NCBI RefSeq assembly: GCF_003591175.1
Contig: NZ_QYYG01000005.1
Coordinates: 1 to 64,000, forward strand
Reading direction: 5' to 3'
Length of the DNA stretch: 64,000 nt
Source of the DNA: Serratia inhibens
Lineage (GTDB): Bacteria > Pseudomonadota > Gammaproteobacteria > Enterobacterales > Enterobacteriaceae
Both the position numbers and the translations under genes were made by a program. The stretch's first letter is position 1. Every line of letters starts with the position of its first letter. The notes beneath the pieces were generated by a model. That model saw only the letters and a program-made list of their open reading frames with translations. It searched no databases and was not told where the DNA came from. Positions 27,542 through 36,958 of the stretch are shown piece after piece.

Positions 27542-27588
27542 CCCGTGTCGGCACGGGTCGATTGACGTTGGGCGCCGTAGAGGCGCCC
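27541..27588. terminator. Two hairpins between convergent hpxB and iutA
   Basis: ACCCGTG-TCGG-CACGGGT (27541-27558) and GGGCGCC-GTAGA-GGCGCCC (27570-27588) are strong stem-loops in the 56-bp gap between convergent genes. Neither has a T run, so factor-dependent termination or mRNA 3'-end protection is as likely as intrinsic termination. Confidence 0.5.
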
Positions 27589-27597
27589 TGAGCAGGA

Positions 27598-29793
27598 TCA
27601 GAACAGCACTGAGTAGTTCAGACCAAAGGTACGGCCACGGCCTTTATAGCTGTACAGCTCTGGTGAGCCGTAGGTTGGGCTGTAAAGGATCGGTGCGCGC
27701 TGGCCCCAGACGGTGGTGTAATTCTTGTCCAGCAGGTTTTCCACGCTGAAGCTGACTTTCCCCACCGGCAACGCGTAGCTGCCGAGGAAATCGAGGGTGT
27801 TGTACCCGTTGATTTTATTGCCGTCGGCATCCGATACGTCGAACGTTTGCTGCGACTGCATACGAAGATTCCAGTCGCCCGGAGCCCAATTGACGTAGGC
27901 GGTGGCTTTCGACGGACTGGCGGTGTCGACCGTCAGCTTTTCCCACTTGCCGTCGGTTTTGGTTTCCGATTTGATCAGGTTAAAGGTGGTGCCGGTGCTC
28001 CATTCGCTGTTATCGAAGAAGTAATCCACCGCACCTTCCACCCCGTAAATCCGGCGTTTATCCGAATCCAGGTTGATGGTCATGTCGGTTTTGTTGATCG
28101 AGATGGTTTTATCCGACAGCGAGTAGTAGGCAGCGACCTGGGTACGCAAGTTATCGCCGGTATAACGCCAGCCCAACTCGTAGGAGTTAACCTTGATGCC
28201 TTCCAGCTTGGAGTCATTAACGTTGACGCTCTTCTGCAACTGATAATGCCCGTCGACCAGCTTATAGGTGCCCGAACCGTAATACTTCGCCAGATCCGGG
28301 ATCTCAAAGCCTTGCGAGAAGTTGAACCACGCCTGCTGACGTTCGGTCAGGTGGGCCAGTAAACCGGCGTTGAACAAAACGTTGTTGTAGTCGGTTTTGC
28401 CGCCCGGCACCGCATCGGCGGAGTTCGCCAGACCGTTGGCGATCCCTTGTTGCTGCGCATAGCCGACAAAGTCGTCCACCTTGTTCTCGGTGTATTGATA
28501 ACGTACACCGCCACTGAGGGTAAACATCGGGTCGATGTCGTAGCTGGCCTGCAGGAACGGCGCCAGGTTGGTGGTGGTATAGCCAGGATAGCGGCCGACG
28601 TTATAGGCATTTTCCAGCGTCATACCGCCGGACTGCTGCGCCTTGGCCAGATTGAAGAACTGCTGGTTGGCGTTGAAGCTTTCATGCTCGGCGTCGACGC
28701 CGTAAGTCAGCGTCAGGGCGTCAATCGGTTTGCTGTTCAGCGTCAGTTTGCCGCCGTAAAAATCGGTTTTTTGCTGTGAAGCGCCGATGCTGGTGACCTT
28801 GCCGCCGGCCAGCGTCGGGAACGGGTAGAAGGTCAGCGACTCGTCGCGATAATAGACCTGCGCCACCAAATCCTGACCCCAGAAATCGGTGTTGGAATAC
28901 TGCAGGTTAATCAGGTGGCGTTCGGTGCCCGGTATGCGATCCGAATTCAGGTTGCTGCCGTTGGAGGCCTGGCCTGCACCGGTCACGGCCGAGAAATCTT
29001 TCCCCAGATACAGACCGTGCTTGCCGTCTGACTCACTGTTGAAATACTGCGTCGTCACTTGCAACTGTTGGTGATCGTCAATGTTAATGGTGCCGGTACC
29101 CATCACGTCGATGCGATCGGAATATTGCAGTCCGGTCTGGGTGTTATCAATCAACACCTCATTGCCTTTGCCGTCGTACCAACCGCCGTAACGCTGATAG
29201 GAGAGCGACAGGCGGCCCGAAGCGTTGTCGTTGCCGCCGCTGACCGCTGCCGACACATTCTCGTCGTGATCATTATGGCCGCCGAAACCGGTTTTCCCGC
29301 CCAGCTGCAGCTCAACCTGCTTCTCTTTTTGCCCTTTCTTGGTGACGATATTGATCAGGCCGCCGGTGCTGCCGCCGCCATACAGCGAGGTGGCGCCGGA
29401 AATCACCTCAATGTGTTCGATGTTGAACGGATCGATGGAATCCAACTGGCGGCTGTCGCTGCGCGAAGAATTCAAACGCACGCCGTCGATCATCACCATC
29501 ATCGAACGGCCGCGCATGTTCATGCCGTAGTTGGTACGGCCCTGGCTGCTGACATCCATACCTGGGATCAGTTGCGCCAGAATATCTTTGATTTCCTTGC
29601 CGCCCTGGACCTGTTGCTCAATTTCCTGGCTTTCAATCACCCAGGTGGTTTGCGCCATCTCTGTCACGCTGCGGTGCGAGCGGCTGGCGGATACCACCAT
29701 TTGATCTTCGCTTTTTTGTTCTTCTGCCCAGGCAGCCGGCGCAAGCATCGCCAGCATGCAAGGGTTCAATACCCAAAGGTGTCTGCGTTTCAT
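27598..29793 (-). CDS. iutA: Ferric aerobactin outer-membrane receptor
   Basis: A 731-residue TonB-dependent receptor, closely similar in remembered sequence to E. coli IutA throughout. A signal peptide ends near AWA-EEQ, the TonB box region is EDQMVVSAS, the plug contains QLDSIDPFNIEHIEVISG and GGGSTGGLINIVT, and the C-terminus is RTFGLNYSVLF with terminal Phe. Start ATG 29793 (MKRRHLWVLNP) is preferred over 29817. Last gene of the aerobactin operon. Confidence 0.95.
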   Translation of the reverse strand: MKRRHLWVLNPCMLAMLAPAAWAEEQKSEDQMVVSASRSHRSVTEMAQTTWVIESQEIEQQVQGGKEIKDILAQLIPGMDVSSQGRTNYGMNMRGRSMMVMIDGVRLNSSRSDSRQLDSIDPFNIEHIEVISGATSLYGGGSTGGLINIVTKKGQKEKQVELQLGGKTGFGGHNDHDENVSAAVSGGNDNASGRLSLSYQRYGGWYDGKGNEVLIDNTQTGLQYSDRIDVMGTGTINIDDHQQLQVTTQYFNSESDGKHGLYLGKDFSAVTGAGQASNGSNLNSDRIPGTERHLINLQYSNTDFWGQDLVAQVYYRDESLTFYPFPTLAGGKVTSIGASQQKTDFYGGKLTLNSKPIDALTLTYGVDAEHESFNANQQFFNLAKAQQSGGMTLENAYNVGRYPGYTTTNLAPFLQASYDIDPMFTLSGGVRYQYTENKVDDFVGYAQQQGIANGLANSADAVPGGKTDYNNVLFNAGLLAHLTERQQAWFNFSQGFEIPDLAKYYGSGTYKLVDGHYQLQKSVNVNDSKLEGIKVNSYELGWRYTGDNLRTQVAAYYSLSDKTISINKTDMTINLDSDKRRIYGVEGAVDYFFDNSEWSTGTTFNLIKSETKTDGKWEKLTVDTASPSKATAYVNWAPGDWNLRMQSQQTFDVSDADGNKINGYNTLDFLGSYALPVGKVSFSVENLLDKNYTTVWGQRAPILYSPTYGSPELYSYKGRGRTFGLNYSVLF

Positions 29794-29829
29794 CGTTATT
29801 TTTTCCAGTGTTCCCATGTTGGTGTGTAG

Positions 29830-31158
29830 TTAAAACTCGGTGTAATTAAGCATGACGTGTTCAGCGTGGGCCGGGGTGGCCGGTTGCTGGCTGCGCCATT
29901 GGATCACAGCCGGGGTGGACGTTAAATCGAACTGGTCGCGTCCTAAAGCCCGGTTGAGAATACGTGCCGACCGCCAGGCCATCAGGCTGAGCTGGGGTTC
30001 GGCGATGCCGTGGCTGTGCATGCCGGCGTTGACGGCAAACAGGCAGTTTTCCTGCGGGCCTTGCCACTCGAGGGTGAAATCGGGGGCAACGCGGTATTGC
30101 TCATCTGCCGTGGTCAGCAGGCGGTCCGCCAGCGGAGCGAGGAATGCCGGGCGATCCTGCTGATAACCGGTGGCGAAGATCACCACATCGGTATCGAACG
30201 TTTCTTTGCCCTGATCGAGGTGGTGATGGGTCACCAACCGATAGCCGTTACCCTGAGTGTGGATCGCTGCCAGCGAACGGCTTGGCAGCAGGTGCGCCCA
30301 GGGTTTTTCACGCAGCACTTCAAACTGGTGATACATCGCGCGGTAGATGGCCAGCAGCGAATCGCTGGTGATGCCGTCGGAGGTCATTTTCTGCTCGGTC
30401 AGCATCCGTTGCTTGGCGCTGTCATTCAGGCCATAGAAGCTGTCGACGTAGTCCGGCGTGAAGTACTCGTTGGCGAACGCGGCTTCATCCAGCGCATTGT
30501 AGTTATTGCGGCGCGAGATCCAGTTCAACTGCGTCGGTTGGCCCCACTCGGCACGGAAGATGTTCAGGAACAGATCTGCACCGCTCTGGCCGCCGCCGAC
30601 GATAGTGACGCGTTTGCCGGTCAAATCCGGGTTGCGCAAGGTCATCTCGCTGGCGTGGAAGCAGCGGTCGTTTTGCTCGGTAACGCAGTCCGGCAGTTTG
30701 ATGCGCTTGCCGATGCCCAGGCAGACATGGCGTGCCCGGTAGGTGGCGCGCTGGGTGGTGACGACAAACTGGCGCTGCCGATCGTCAAAATCCACGCTCT
30801 GAATATCCTGGCTGAACTCGAGCGAACTTAACCCGTTGGCGGCCCAGTCGAGGTAATCGGCGAACTCTTCGCGCGACACCGTACGCAGCTCGGTGGTCAG
30901 GAAACGATAGAATTTCTTCCTTTTAACCAGGTAGTTAAGAAAGCTGTACGGATTGGTGGGCGACACCGCGCTGACCAAATCCTTCAGGAAGCTGGTCTGC
31001 ATATGGCAATCCGGCACCATCATGCCGGGGTGCCAGGAAAAGTGCGGTTTACGCTCCAGGAATTTGCCGTTAAAGCCGGCGACTTCACTGCCGAGCGCGG
31101 CGATGCTGAGGTTGAAGGGACCGATGCCGATGCCGATGAAATCCAGAGGCTGATTCAT
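29830..31158 (-). CDS. iucD: L-lysine N6-monooxygenase (aerobactin synthesis)
   Basis: A 442-residue flavin-dependent N-hydroxylase. FAD site GIGIGPFNLSIAAL and NADPH site VGGGQSGAD are present, as is the ATGY-type motif FATGYQQ near the C-terminus. It makes N6-hydroxylysine, the first committed step. The ATG overlaps the iucC stop (ATGA). Confidence 0.96.
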   Translation of the reverse strand: MNQPLDFIGIGIGPFNLSIAALGSEVAGFNGKFLERKPHFSWHPGMMVPDCHMQTSFLKDLVSAVSPTNPYSFLNYLVKRKKFYRFLTTELRTVSREEFADYLDWAANGLSSLEFSQDIQSVDFDDRQRQFVVTTQRATYRARHVCLGIGKRIKLPDCVTEQNDRCFHASEMTLRNPDLTGKRVTIVGGGQSGADLFLNIFRAEWGQPTQLNWISRRNNYNALDEAAFANEYFTPDYVDSFYGLNDSAKQRMLTEQKMTSDGITSDSLLAIYRAMYHQFEVLREKPWAHLLPSRSLAAIHTQGNGYRLVTHHHLDQGKETFDTDVVIFATGYQQDRPAFLAPLADRLLTTADEQYRVAPDFTLEWQGPQENCLFAVNAGMHSHGIAEPQLSLMAWRSARILNRALGRDQFDLTSTPAVIQWRSQQPATPAHAEHVMLNYTEF

Positions 31159-32903
31159 TGGGCAAACTCCTTGGTGACCAAATAAAGAGGGTTATCCAGA
31201 TCTTGCAGATAGTTTGGCAACATGCGGCTGCCGCCATCCTGCTCCGAATAGGTGAGTTTCACCGGGTTGAGCACCACGCGAATAATTTGTGGTTTGAATA
31301 AGTCAAAGAGAGCGAAGCGTTCTGCCATGTCCGGGTGCTGCGCCATGTAGCGCTCCAGCACCTGCGCCAGCAGTTGATAGAAACGGGATTCACTGATCCC
31401 GCAGGCCTGCATCAGCGGCGAGATAAAACGCAGCACGGTGACGAAATGCCCGGTTTGCAAGTCATGGATCAGATAATCGGCGGACAGGCGCACGGTAACG
31501 TCCTTCACCACCTTCGGCAGCGAGGCCGCTTCCGGGAAGTCCTGATCCACCAGGCGCATATCGCCCTGGAAATCTTTCAGCAGCACCCGTTGCGGTACAT
31601 GATCCTTCATCACCAGCGTGATGTTTTGGCCGTGGGCGATCAGGGCTACGCCGTAACGGCACATCAGGTGGTACATCGGCAGTACCACCACACTGAACAT
31701 CTGTTGCAGCCAGGCTTCGGCGCTCAGGCCGGACCGGGCGATGTAGGCGCCGATCAGCGGCTGGCCGTGGTTATCGGTTTCCATCAGCGTCGCCATCAGA
31801 ATGGCCTGCTCGCCGTCCCGCAGATAGCACGATGGGTTTTCGCGCCAAATCACCCCCAGCATTTCCTGATAGCGATAGGGCGCTTTGGCCAGAGCCGCGT
31901 AGGTTTGGTGTGTCATATAGCCTGCGGCCGGCTCGCCGAGGATCTCGGCGCCGCTGGCGCGCAGCGTACTGTCTTCGGCAAACACCTGTTGCAGCCAGCG
32001 GGAGGCGGCCGGCCCGGCGCTGATGTATTTACCCGGAATACCGCGGTAACACGAGGTGTTGTAAATGGTCAGCGGCAGCTTGATGTCGAACGCAGAACGG
32101 CGGCTGACGTTGGTCAGGGTGCGCAATGATTGCTGTGCCAGATAGCTGTCGCCAAACTCACCCAGCTCGACCAGCTCCCCTTCGGCCAGTTGCGGCAGGA
32201 AGTGCAACGCGATTTTTTGCTGCCATTGCCACGGGTGCAACGGTACCGGGATCCAGCCATCGTTCAGCTCCAGTTCACGCCAGCGGCGGTCAAAGCGCTG
32301 GCGTTCATCGCCTGTCATGGCGCTGTCGAGCAGGTTTTCCAGCGGGTAGTTATCGTCGGCACACCAGACAAAGCTGCCTCGTTTGGCCGCGACCCAGTGC
32401 AGCTGGAATTGGCCCTGATATTCGGGCGCATACTGCTGCAACGCGCTCAGACCCCAGCCGCGACGGCCTTTGTTGAAGATAAACTTGGGGTGACCGGCCA
32501 GCAGGCATTGCAGCGCGTCGGCGTCGAGTGCGATCAGATCCTGCGCGCTCATGCCGTGGCGGGCAGACAGCAATTGCATATCACCACGCAGCGTGGCGTA
32601 CAGATCTTCCAGATGTTCGGCGATCTGCGCGTCGTCCATTTTCAGTACCTGCGCCAGCTGGCGCAGCGTTTGGTCGGCCGCCAACGGCTGGAGATCGCAG
32701 GCCAGGCTGGCGGCGTCGATGTGTAACCAGCCCCAGATGCCGCGCTCGGCGCTGAAGGTATAACTGGCGTCGCCCAGTGCGATGCGCCATTGGCCGTCAT
32801 ATTGTTCGGCGTGCAGCGCGCGTTCGTACTCCAGCTCGGCCAGGATCTTGGCGATCATCTGGCGGTTAACCCGTTGCCAGTTGGCGTAATCAGTGGCGAT
32901 CAT
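31155..32903 (-). CDS. iucC: Aerobactin synthase (NIS synthetase, second condensation)
   Basis: A 582-residue NIS synthetase. HPKFIFNKGRRGWG, HPWQWQQKI, KLPLTIYNTSCYRGIPG and the C-terminal FerIII-type reductase-like region are conserved with E. coli IucC. It couples the second N6-acetyl-N6-hydroxylysine to citrate. ATG 32903 overlaps the iucB stop by the ATGA pattern, which settles the start. Confidence 0.95.
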   Translation of the reverse strand: MIATDYANWQRVNRQMIAKILAELEYERALHAEQYDGQWRIALGDASYTFSAERGIWGWLHIDAASLACDLQPLAADQTLRQLAQVLKMDDAQIAEHLEDLYATLRGDMQLLSARHGMSAQDLIALDADALQCLLAGHPKFIFNKGRRGWGLSALQQYAPEYQGQFQLHWVAAKRGSFVWCADDNYPLENLLDSAMTGDERQRFDRRWRELELNDGWIPVPLHPWQWQQKIALHFLPQLAEGELVELGEFGDSYLAQQSLRTLTNVSRRSAFDIKLPLTIYNTSCYRGIPGKYISAGPAASRWLQQVFAEDSTLRASGAEILGEPAAGYMTHQTYAALAKAPYRYQEMLGVIWRENPSCYLRDGEQAILMATLMETDNHGQPLIGAYIARSGLSAEAWLQQMFSVVVLPMYHLMCRYGVALIAHGQNITLVMKDHVPQRVLLKDFQGDMRLVDQDFPEAASLPKVVKDVTVRLSADYLIHDLQTGHFVTVLRFISPLMQACGISESRFYQLLAQVLERYMAQHPDMAERFALFDLFKPQIIRVVLNPVKLTYSEQDGGSRMLPNYLQDLDNPLYLVTKEFAQ

Positions 32904-33850
32904 AAGCAAATCCCCCGGAAGAATTCATCGCGCTGATTCATGATCAGACGCGAACGCTTATGCGGAAAGTCGAACTCTTTCACGGTGTGGTAACCGGCAG
33001 CCGGCAGGTGGCGGAACAGGCGCTGGTTGTCGGCGCGCGGCTCGGCGACCACCCGCATGGTGCGTGGCTCATCCAGATACAGGTAATGAGTCAGGCCGCG
33101 CAACCAACTGCGGATATAGTGCGCGCCACGACGATCTTCTTCGCCGACCAGCATGTGCAGCCCGCGATCGAACGGCTGCCAGCGGTAGTGGCGGCCAATG
33201 CGGTCTTCCGGCGCCCAATAGACTTCGAAATAACCGAACGGGCGATCGTCGAAACACCCCAGCAATGGATAGCAGTAGCTGGAATCCAGCTGGCGTTGCA
33301 GGTATGCCGCCTGTGTCTCGAGCGGGCCGCTCATTTCCCAGAATGCATAGACACGCGGCGAATTCATCCAACGGGTGAATTGCCCGGCATCGCGTTCTAC
33401 TTCCGGCAGGCGGAAACTCAGGGTCTGTTTAAGCTGCGGATCATAACGGCGATAGACCTCGCCATTGGGCCGCATCGGGCGTTGCGGGTGCCACAGGCTG
33501 CGTTCGGCGTCATACTGCATCTGGGGGGAGGGACGGTTGCGTTCAGCGCCCAACCACAGCGGCAACTGATAAAACGTCTCGCGTGCCAGATAGTCGCCGC
33601 TTGCCAGTGCGAACAGCGCCTGCGCCTGCGGCTCTTCGCGCCATTGCGCATAGGGCAGCGCGATACCGCTCAACTGCGGTGCGGCTATCAGCAACTGGTC
33701 CAGCGCCTGCACCAGCCAGCCTTGCGGCAGCGAACCGGGATAGTGCAACACCGCACTGCCGTCCAGGCCCAGACCGAGTTGCAGCTCCTTTTCCAGCCGT
33801 TCACAGCGGAAACCACTGCCGGCATGCATCAGTTTGGCTTGCGGCATCAT
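32900..33850 (-). CDS. iucB: N6-hydroxylysine O-acetyltransferase
   Basis: A 316-residue GNAT-type acetyltransferase (RhbD/IucB family). The catalytic C-terminal half shows FWEMSGPLETQAAYL, PLLGCFDDRPFGYFEVYW and EPRADNQRLFRHL, the acetyl-CoA site. It acetylates N6-hydroxylysine to the hydroxamate. ATGA overlap with iucA. Confidence 0.94.
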   Translation of the reverse strand: MMPQAKLMHAGSGFRCERLEKELQLGLGLDGSAVLHYPGSLPQGWLVQALDQLLIAAPQLSGIALPYAQWREEPQAQALFALASGDYLARETFYQLPLWLGAERNRPSPQMQYDAERSLWHPQRPMRPNGEVYRRYDPQLKQTLSFRLPEVERDAGQFTRWMNSPRVYAFWEMSGPLETQAAYLQRQLDSSYCYPLLGCFDDRPFGYFEVYWAPEDRIGRHYRWQPFDRGLHMLVGEEDRRGAHYIRSWLRGLTHYLYLDEPRTMRVVAEPRADNQRLFRHLPAAGYHTVKEFDFPHKRSRLIMNQRDEFFRGICL

Positions 33851-35592
33851 TGGGCGGCTCCCTGGCGCAGCGGATTGACGAAATCAAAGTAGATCACCGC
33901 CGGATCGACGATGGTGTTTTCGTTGTGGTCGTGCAGGTAACAGAAGAAGTTGCCTTTGCAGTTCCAGTGGCTGCTGTCGAGCACGTAGTCCAGGCACAGG
34001 GTATTTTTGGCCGTGGCGCGCAGGCCGCTCAGCGCGTCGCGCACCCGAGCCATCAGGCTTTCTTCCGTATCGAAACCGGCGGCAGCCAGCGCGGCGGTCA
34101 CCGCCAGGCTGGAGTTCACCAGCAGGTAGTAAGGGAAATAGCGCAGCAACTGCTGTTCGCTGAAGCGGTTTTCCGCGTCGGCTTCGCCAATCTCTTCCAG
34201 CCACGGCGCGGCATCGCGGGTAAAGCCGCTGCCCTGGCAGTCGCGGTATAGCATGCCGATCGGCAGATCCTGCTGCATCTCCACCAGAATGTTTTGCTGG
34301 TGGGCCAACAGCACCAGCCCGTAATCGGCTTCCGTGCTGAACAGCGGCAGCAACACCTGTTGGCAGTAAGCGTCCAGCCAGGCATGGGCGGCCTGTTTCA
34401 GCGGCAGATTCAGGCGGGCGGCCAAGCGGCGCACTGCGGCAGCCAGCAGGCTGTCACCGCCATCCGGCGCCGCCTGCGTGAGCGTTACCAGCACGTTGGT
34501 TTGGCTATGCGGTTGGTCGAACAACAGGTTATCGCGCAGTGCCATCAGGCTTTCTTCCTGGACAGCGCCGTCCACCGAACGCAGGCCGGCCCAGCCGTCT
34601 TCCTGCATCACGCGGAAGGTCGGATAGCGCGCTTGCAGCTCTTGCCAGCGTGGCGTTTGCGCCAGCCGGGCCAGACGGATACCGCGTTTTACTTCTTTAA
34701 CCGACAGGGTGCGTACCGAGTTGGTCAGGCGGACGCTGAGGGAGAATTTGATCATGTCGCGGTTACCGGCGCTGTACAGCGAGCGCGAGGAACTGGTCGG
34801 CAGCCAGCGCTCGCCGGCTTCACCCAGGTCGCTCAGCAATCCCTGCGCCGCCAGATCCTGGCACCATGCCTGCGTCAGCAGGTGATCGGCCTGCCACGGA
34901 TGCATCGGCAGCAGCCAGACGTCATCGGTAAAATGCGCCAACAGCTGCGGAGCGCTTTCGGCGGCAAAGCGCTGCAGGCGTTGTTGCAGCGTCAGGTTCA
35001 GGCTGTCGCCGCACAGGTAGCGCTTATCGACGGCAAACCAGCGCAGCGGGAAGCTGGCGGCAAAGTCCGGCAGATAGCGACGCGCCTGCTGCTCGTTGAA
35101 GGGTTCATGGGATTTCGGCGCCGGGTGGAAGGCGTGGCCGACCAGCAGAGCCTGCTCCGCCTGGGCAAAGTTTAGCGGCTTGTCGCGCAGTGAAGGCCAG
35201 TCCAGGCGGATATCCATGGCCTGGCGGGTATTATCATGACTTTCCAGTACCCGCTGGCGGAAACGCGCCACGACCTCGTCGGACAGCTCACCTTTTATCG
35301 TCGGTTTTTCCAGCAGCAGGGTGACCAGTTGCTCCACGCTCAGCGCTACGCCCGCGCCATCGTCTTGCTGATGCAGACGGGCAGGGAAAAGATACTGATG
35401 ATGTTGCGTGGGCGAGGTATGGCGTAAGGCAATACGAATAGCCCGGGTAGATGAAAGCGGAATGTTGAGCTGCGGATACTGTTGGTGGCCGGCGGCCGGA
35501 ACGATTTGCCAGTCCCGGGTTTCACGCATCAATGCGTTGAGAAAACATTGGGCAGCCACGTCGGTCGCCGCGGTTTCAAACTGGAGAGTCAT
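33847..35592 (-). CDS. iucA: N2-citryl-N6-acetyl-N6-hydroxylysine synthase (NIS synthetase, first condensation)
   Basis: A 581-residue NIS synthetase closely similar to E. coli IucA: ATDVAAQCFLNAL near the start, GHAFHPAPKSHEPFN (ATP site), HPWQADHLL, TSSSRSLYSAGNRDMIKFSL and KGNFFCYLHDHNENTIVDP. It condenses citrate with the first hydroxamate unit. First gene of iucABCD-iutA. Start ATG 35592 (MTLQFETAATD) is taken; a TTG further upstream would run into the Fur box. Confidence 0.95.
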   Translation of the reverse strand: MTLQFETAATDVAAQCFLNALMRETRDWQIVPAAGHQQYPQLNIPLSSTRAIRIALRHTSPTQHHQYLFPARLHQQDDGAGVALSVEQLVTLLLEKPTIKGELSDEVVARFRQRVLESHDNTRQAMDIRLDWPSLRDKPLNFAQAEQALLVGHAFHPAPKSHEPFNEQQARRYLPDFAASFPLRWFAVDKRYLCGDSLNLTLQQRLQRFAAESAPQLLAHFTDDVWLLPMHPWQADHLLTQAWCQDLAAQGLLSDLGEAGERWLPTSSSRSLYSAGNRDMIKFSLSVRLTNSVRTLSVKEVKRGIRLARLAQTPRWQELQARYPTFRVMQEDGWAGLRSVDGAVQEESLMALRDNLLFDQPHSQTNVLVTLTQAAPDGGDSLLAAAVRRLAARLNLPLKQAAHAWLDAYCQQVLLPLFSTEADYGLVLLAHQQNILVEMQQDLPIGMLYRDCQGSGFTRDAAPWLEEIGEADAENRFSEQQLLRYFPYYLLVNSSLAVTAALAAAGFDTEESLMARVRDALSGLRATAKNTLCLDYVLDSSHWNCKGNFFCYLHDHNENTIVDPAVIYFDFVNPLRQGAAQ

Positions 35593-35617
35593 GATCCGAT
35601 TTTCGCTAAGAATCAAT

Positions 35618-35632
35618 TGAGAATGATTCTTA
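35618..35632. promoter_or_regulatory. Fur box in the iucA/shiF divergent promoter region
   Basis: TGAGAAT-G-ATTCTTA is a 7-1-7 inverted repeat matching the Fur consensus in all but one symmetric position. It lies 26 nt upstream of iucA and about 98 nt upstream of divergent shiF. The region is very AT-rich and contains a second partial match (TTGTTATCA). Iron-dependent repression of both units follows from established knowledge of aerobactin loci. Confidence 0.8.
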
Positions 35633-35729
35633 TATCAATAATATTTATTGTTATCAATCGTCCTATGATACAATTTTTCAATGATTTTTTCATAACCATA
35701 TAATTTCATTAACGGTAACCTTACTTTTG

Positions 35730-36953
35730 ATGAGTATTTCACCTTCCGCTAAATCACCCACAACTGGGAATACGTCTCCTTCAAACTGGCCATTGGCGCT
35801 GTGCGCCGGTCTGTTGGGCATCGGGCAAAATGGCCTGCTGGTGGCGTTACCGGTGTTGGTCAGCATGACCCACTTGTCACTTTCCGTCTGGGCCGGGCTA
35901 TTGACGCTCGGCTCAATGCTGTTTCTGGTCGGCTCCCCCTGGTGGGGGCGACAGTCTGAAATTCGCGGCTGCAAGTTTGTCGTGACGATGGCACTTGCCG
36001 GTTATTTGTTCAGTTTCGCTTTACTGGCATTGGCCGTTTGGGGGCTGGCGGCCGGCTGGCTTTCACCGATGGTGGGGCTGGGCGGCCTGATCGTGGCGCG
36101 TGTTATCTATGGGCTGACGGTGTCCGGCATGGTGCCCGCCAGCCAAACCTGGGCATTGCAGCGTGCCGGCTACGAACAACGCATGTCGGCGCTGGCGACC
36201 ATCAGCTCCGGGCTGAGCTGCGGGCGCTTGCTGGGCCCGCTGTGCGCCGCGCTGGCGTTGTCCTTTCATCCGATGGCGCCGCTGTGGCTGATGGCCATCG
36301 CGCCTTTGATCGCTTTGCTGGTGGTGTGCCGCCAGCAGAACGATCCGCCGTTACCGCCGGTGGCGCAGCAACAAAATCGCCTGCGTCTCACTATGGTGCC
36401 TTATCTGCTTTGCGCGCTGTTGCTGGCGGCATCGGTCAGCCTGATGCAGCTCGGTCTGGCACCGCATCTGACCCGTTTGTTCAACCACTCTGCCACTACC
36501 GTCAGCCACCATGTGGCCGTATTGCTCAGCGTGGCGGCGGCCTGCACGCTGCTGGCGCAGTTCCTGGTGGTGCGTCCGCAGCGATTCAGCGCACCGCAAT
36601 TGCTGTTGATTGCGGCGGTATTGATGGTGGCGGGATTAGGCTTGATGTGCACCCAACCGCTGGCGCTGTTCTATCTCGGCTGCGCGCTGGCTTCCTTCGG
36701 CGCGGCGATGGCGACGCCAGGCTATCAGCTGATGCTGAACGATAAATTATCCACCGGCAAAGGTGCCGGCGCTATCGCCACCAGCCATACGCTGGGCTAC
36801 GGTCTGAGCGCGTTGATGGTGCCGGTGGTGGCAAGGTTTTATGGCGAGTCACAGCTGATTGCAGCGGCTCTGATGATGGCCGTCCTGCTGGGCGGTTTCA
36901 GCGGCTGGCTATGGTGCCGGCAGCGTATCCAGCTACATTCTGCGGGAGAGTAA
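35730..36953 (+). CDS. shiF: MFS transporter, ShiF-like (aerobactin-associated)
   Basis: A 407-residue protein with 12 predicted membrane spans. The short loop 2-3 motif GSPWWGRQSEIRG and ASQTWALQRAGYEQRMSAL are visible. A gene of this type is found divergent from iucA in Shigella and other aerobactin loci (shiF) and probably exports aerobactin. ATG 35730 is preferred to the TTG one codon upstream. Followed after 5 nt by the siderophore-interacting protein gene. Confidence 0.82.
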   Translation: MSISPSAKSPTTGNTSPSNWPLALCAGLLGIGQNGLLVALPVLVSMTHLSLSVWAGLLTLGSMLFLVGSPWWGRQSEIRGCKFVVTMALAGYLFSFALLALAVWGLAAGWLSPMVGLGGLIVARVIYGLTVSGMVPASQTWALQRAGYEQRMSALATISSGLSCGRLLGPLCAALALSFHPMAPLWLMAIAPLIALLVVCRQQNDPPLPPVAQQQNRLRLTMVPYLLCALLLAASVSLMQLGLAPHLTRLFNHSATTVSHHVAVLLSVAAACTLLAQFLVVRPQRFSAPQLLLIAAVLMVAGLGLMCTQPLALFYLGCALASFGAAMATPGYQLMLNDKLSTGKGAGAIATSHTLGYGLSALMVPVVARFYGESQLIAAALMMAVLLGGFSGWLWCRQRIQLHSAGE

Positions 36954-36958
36954 CAGAT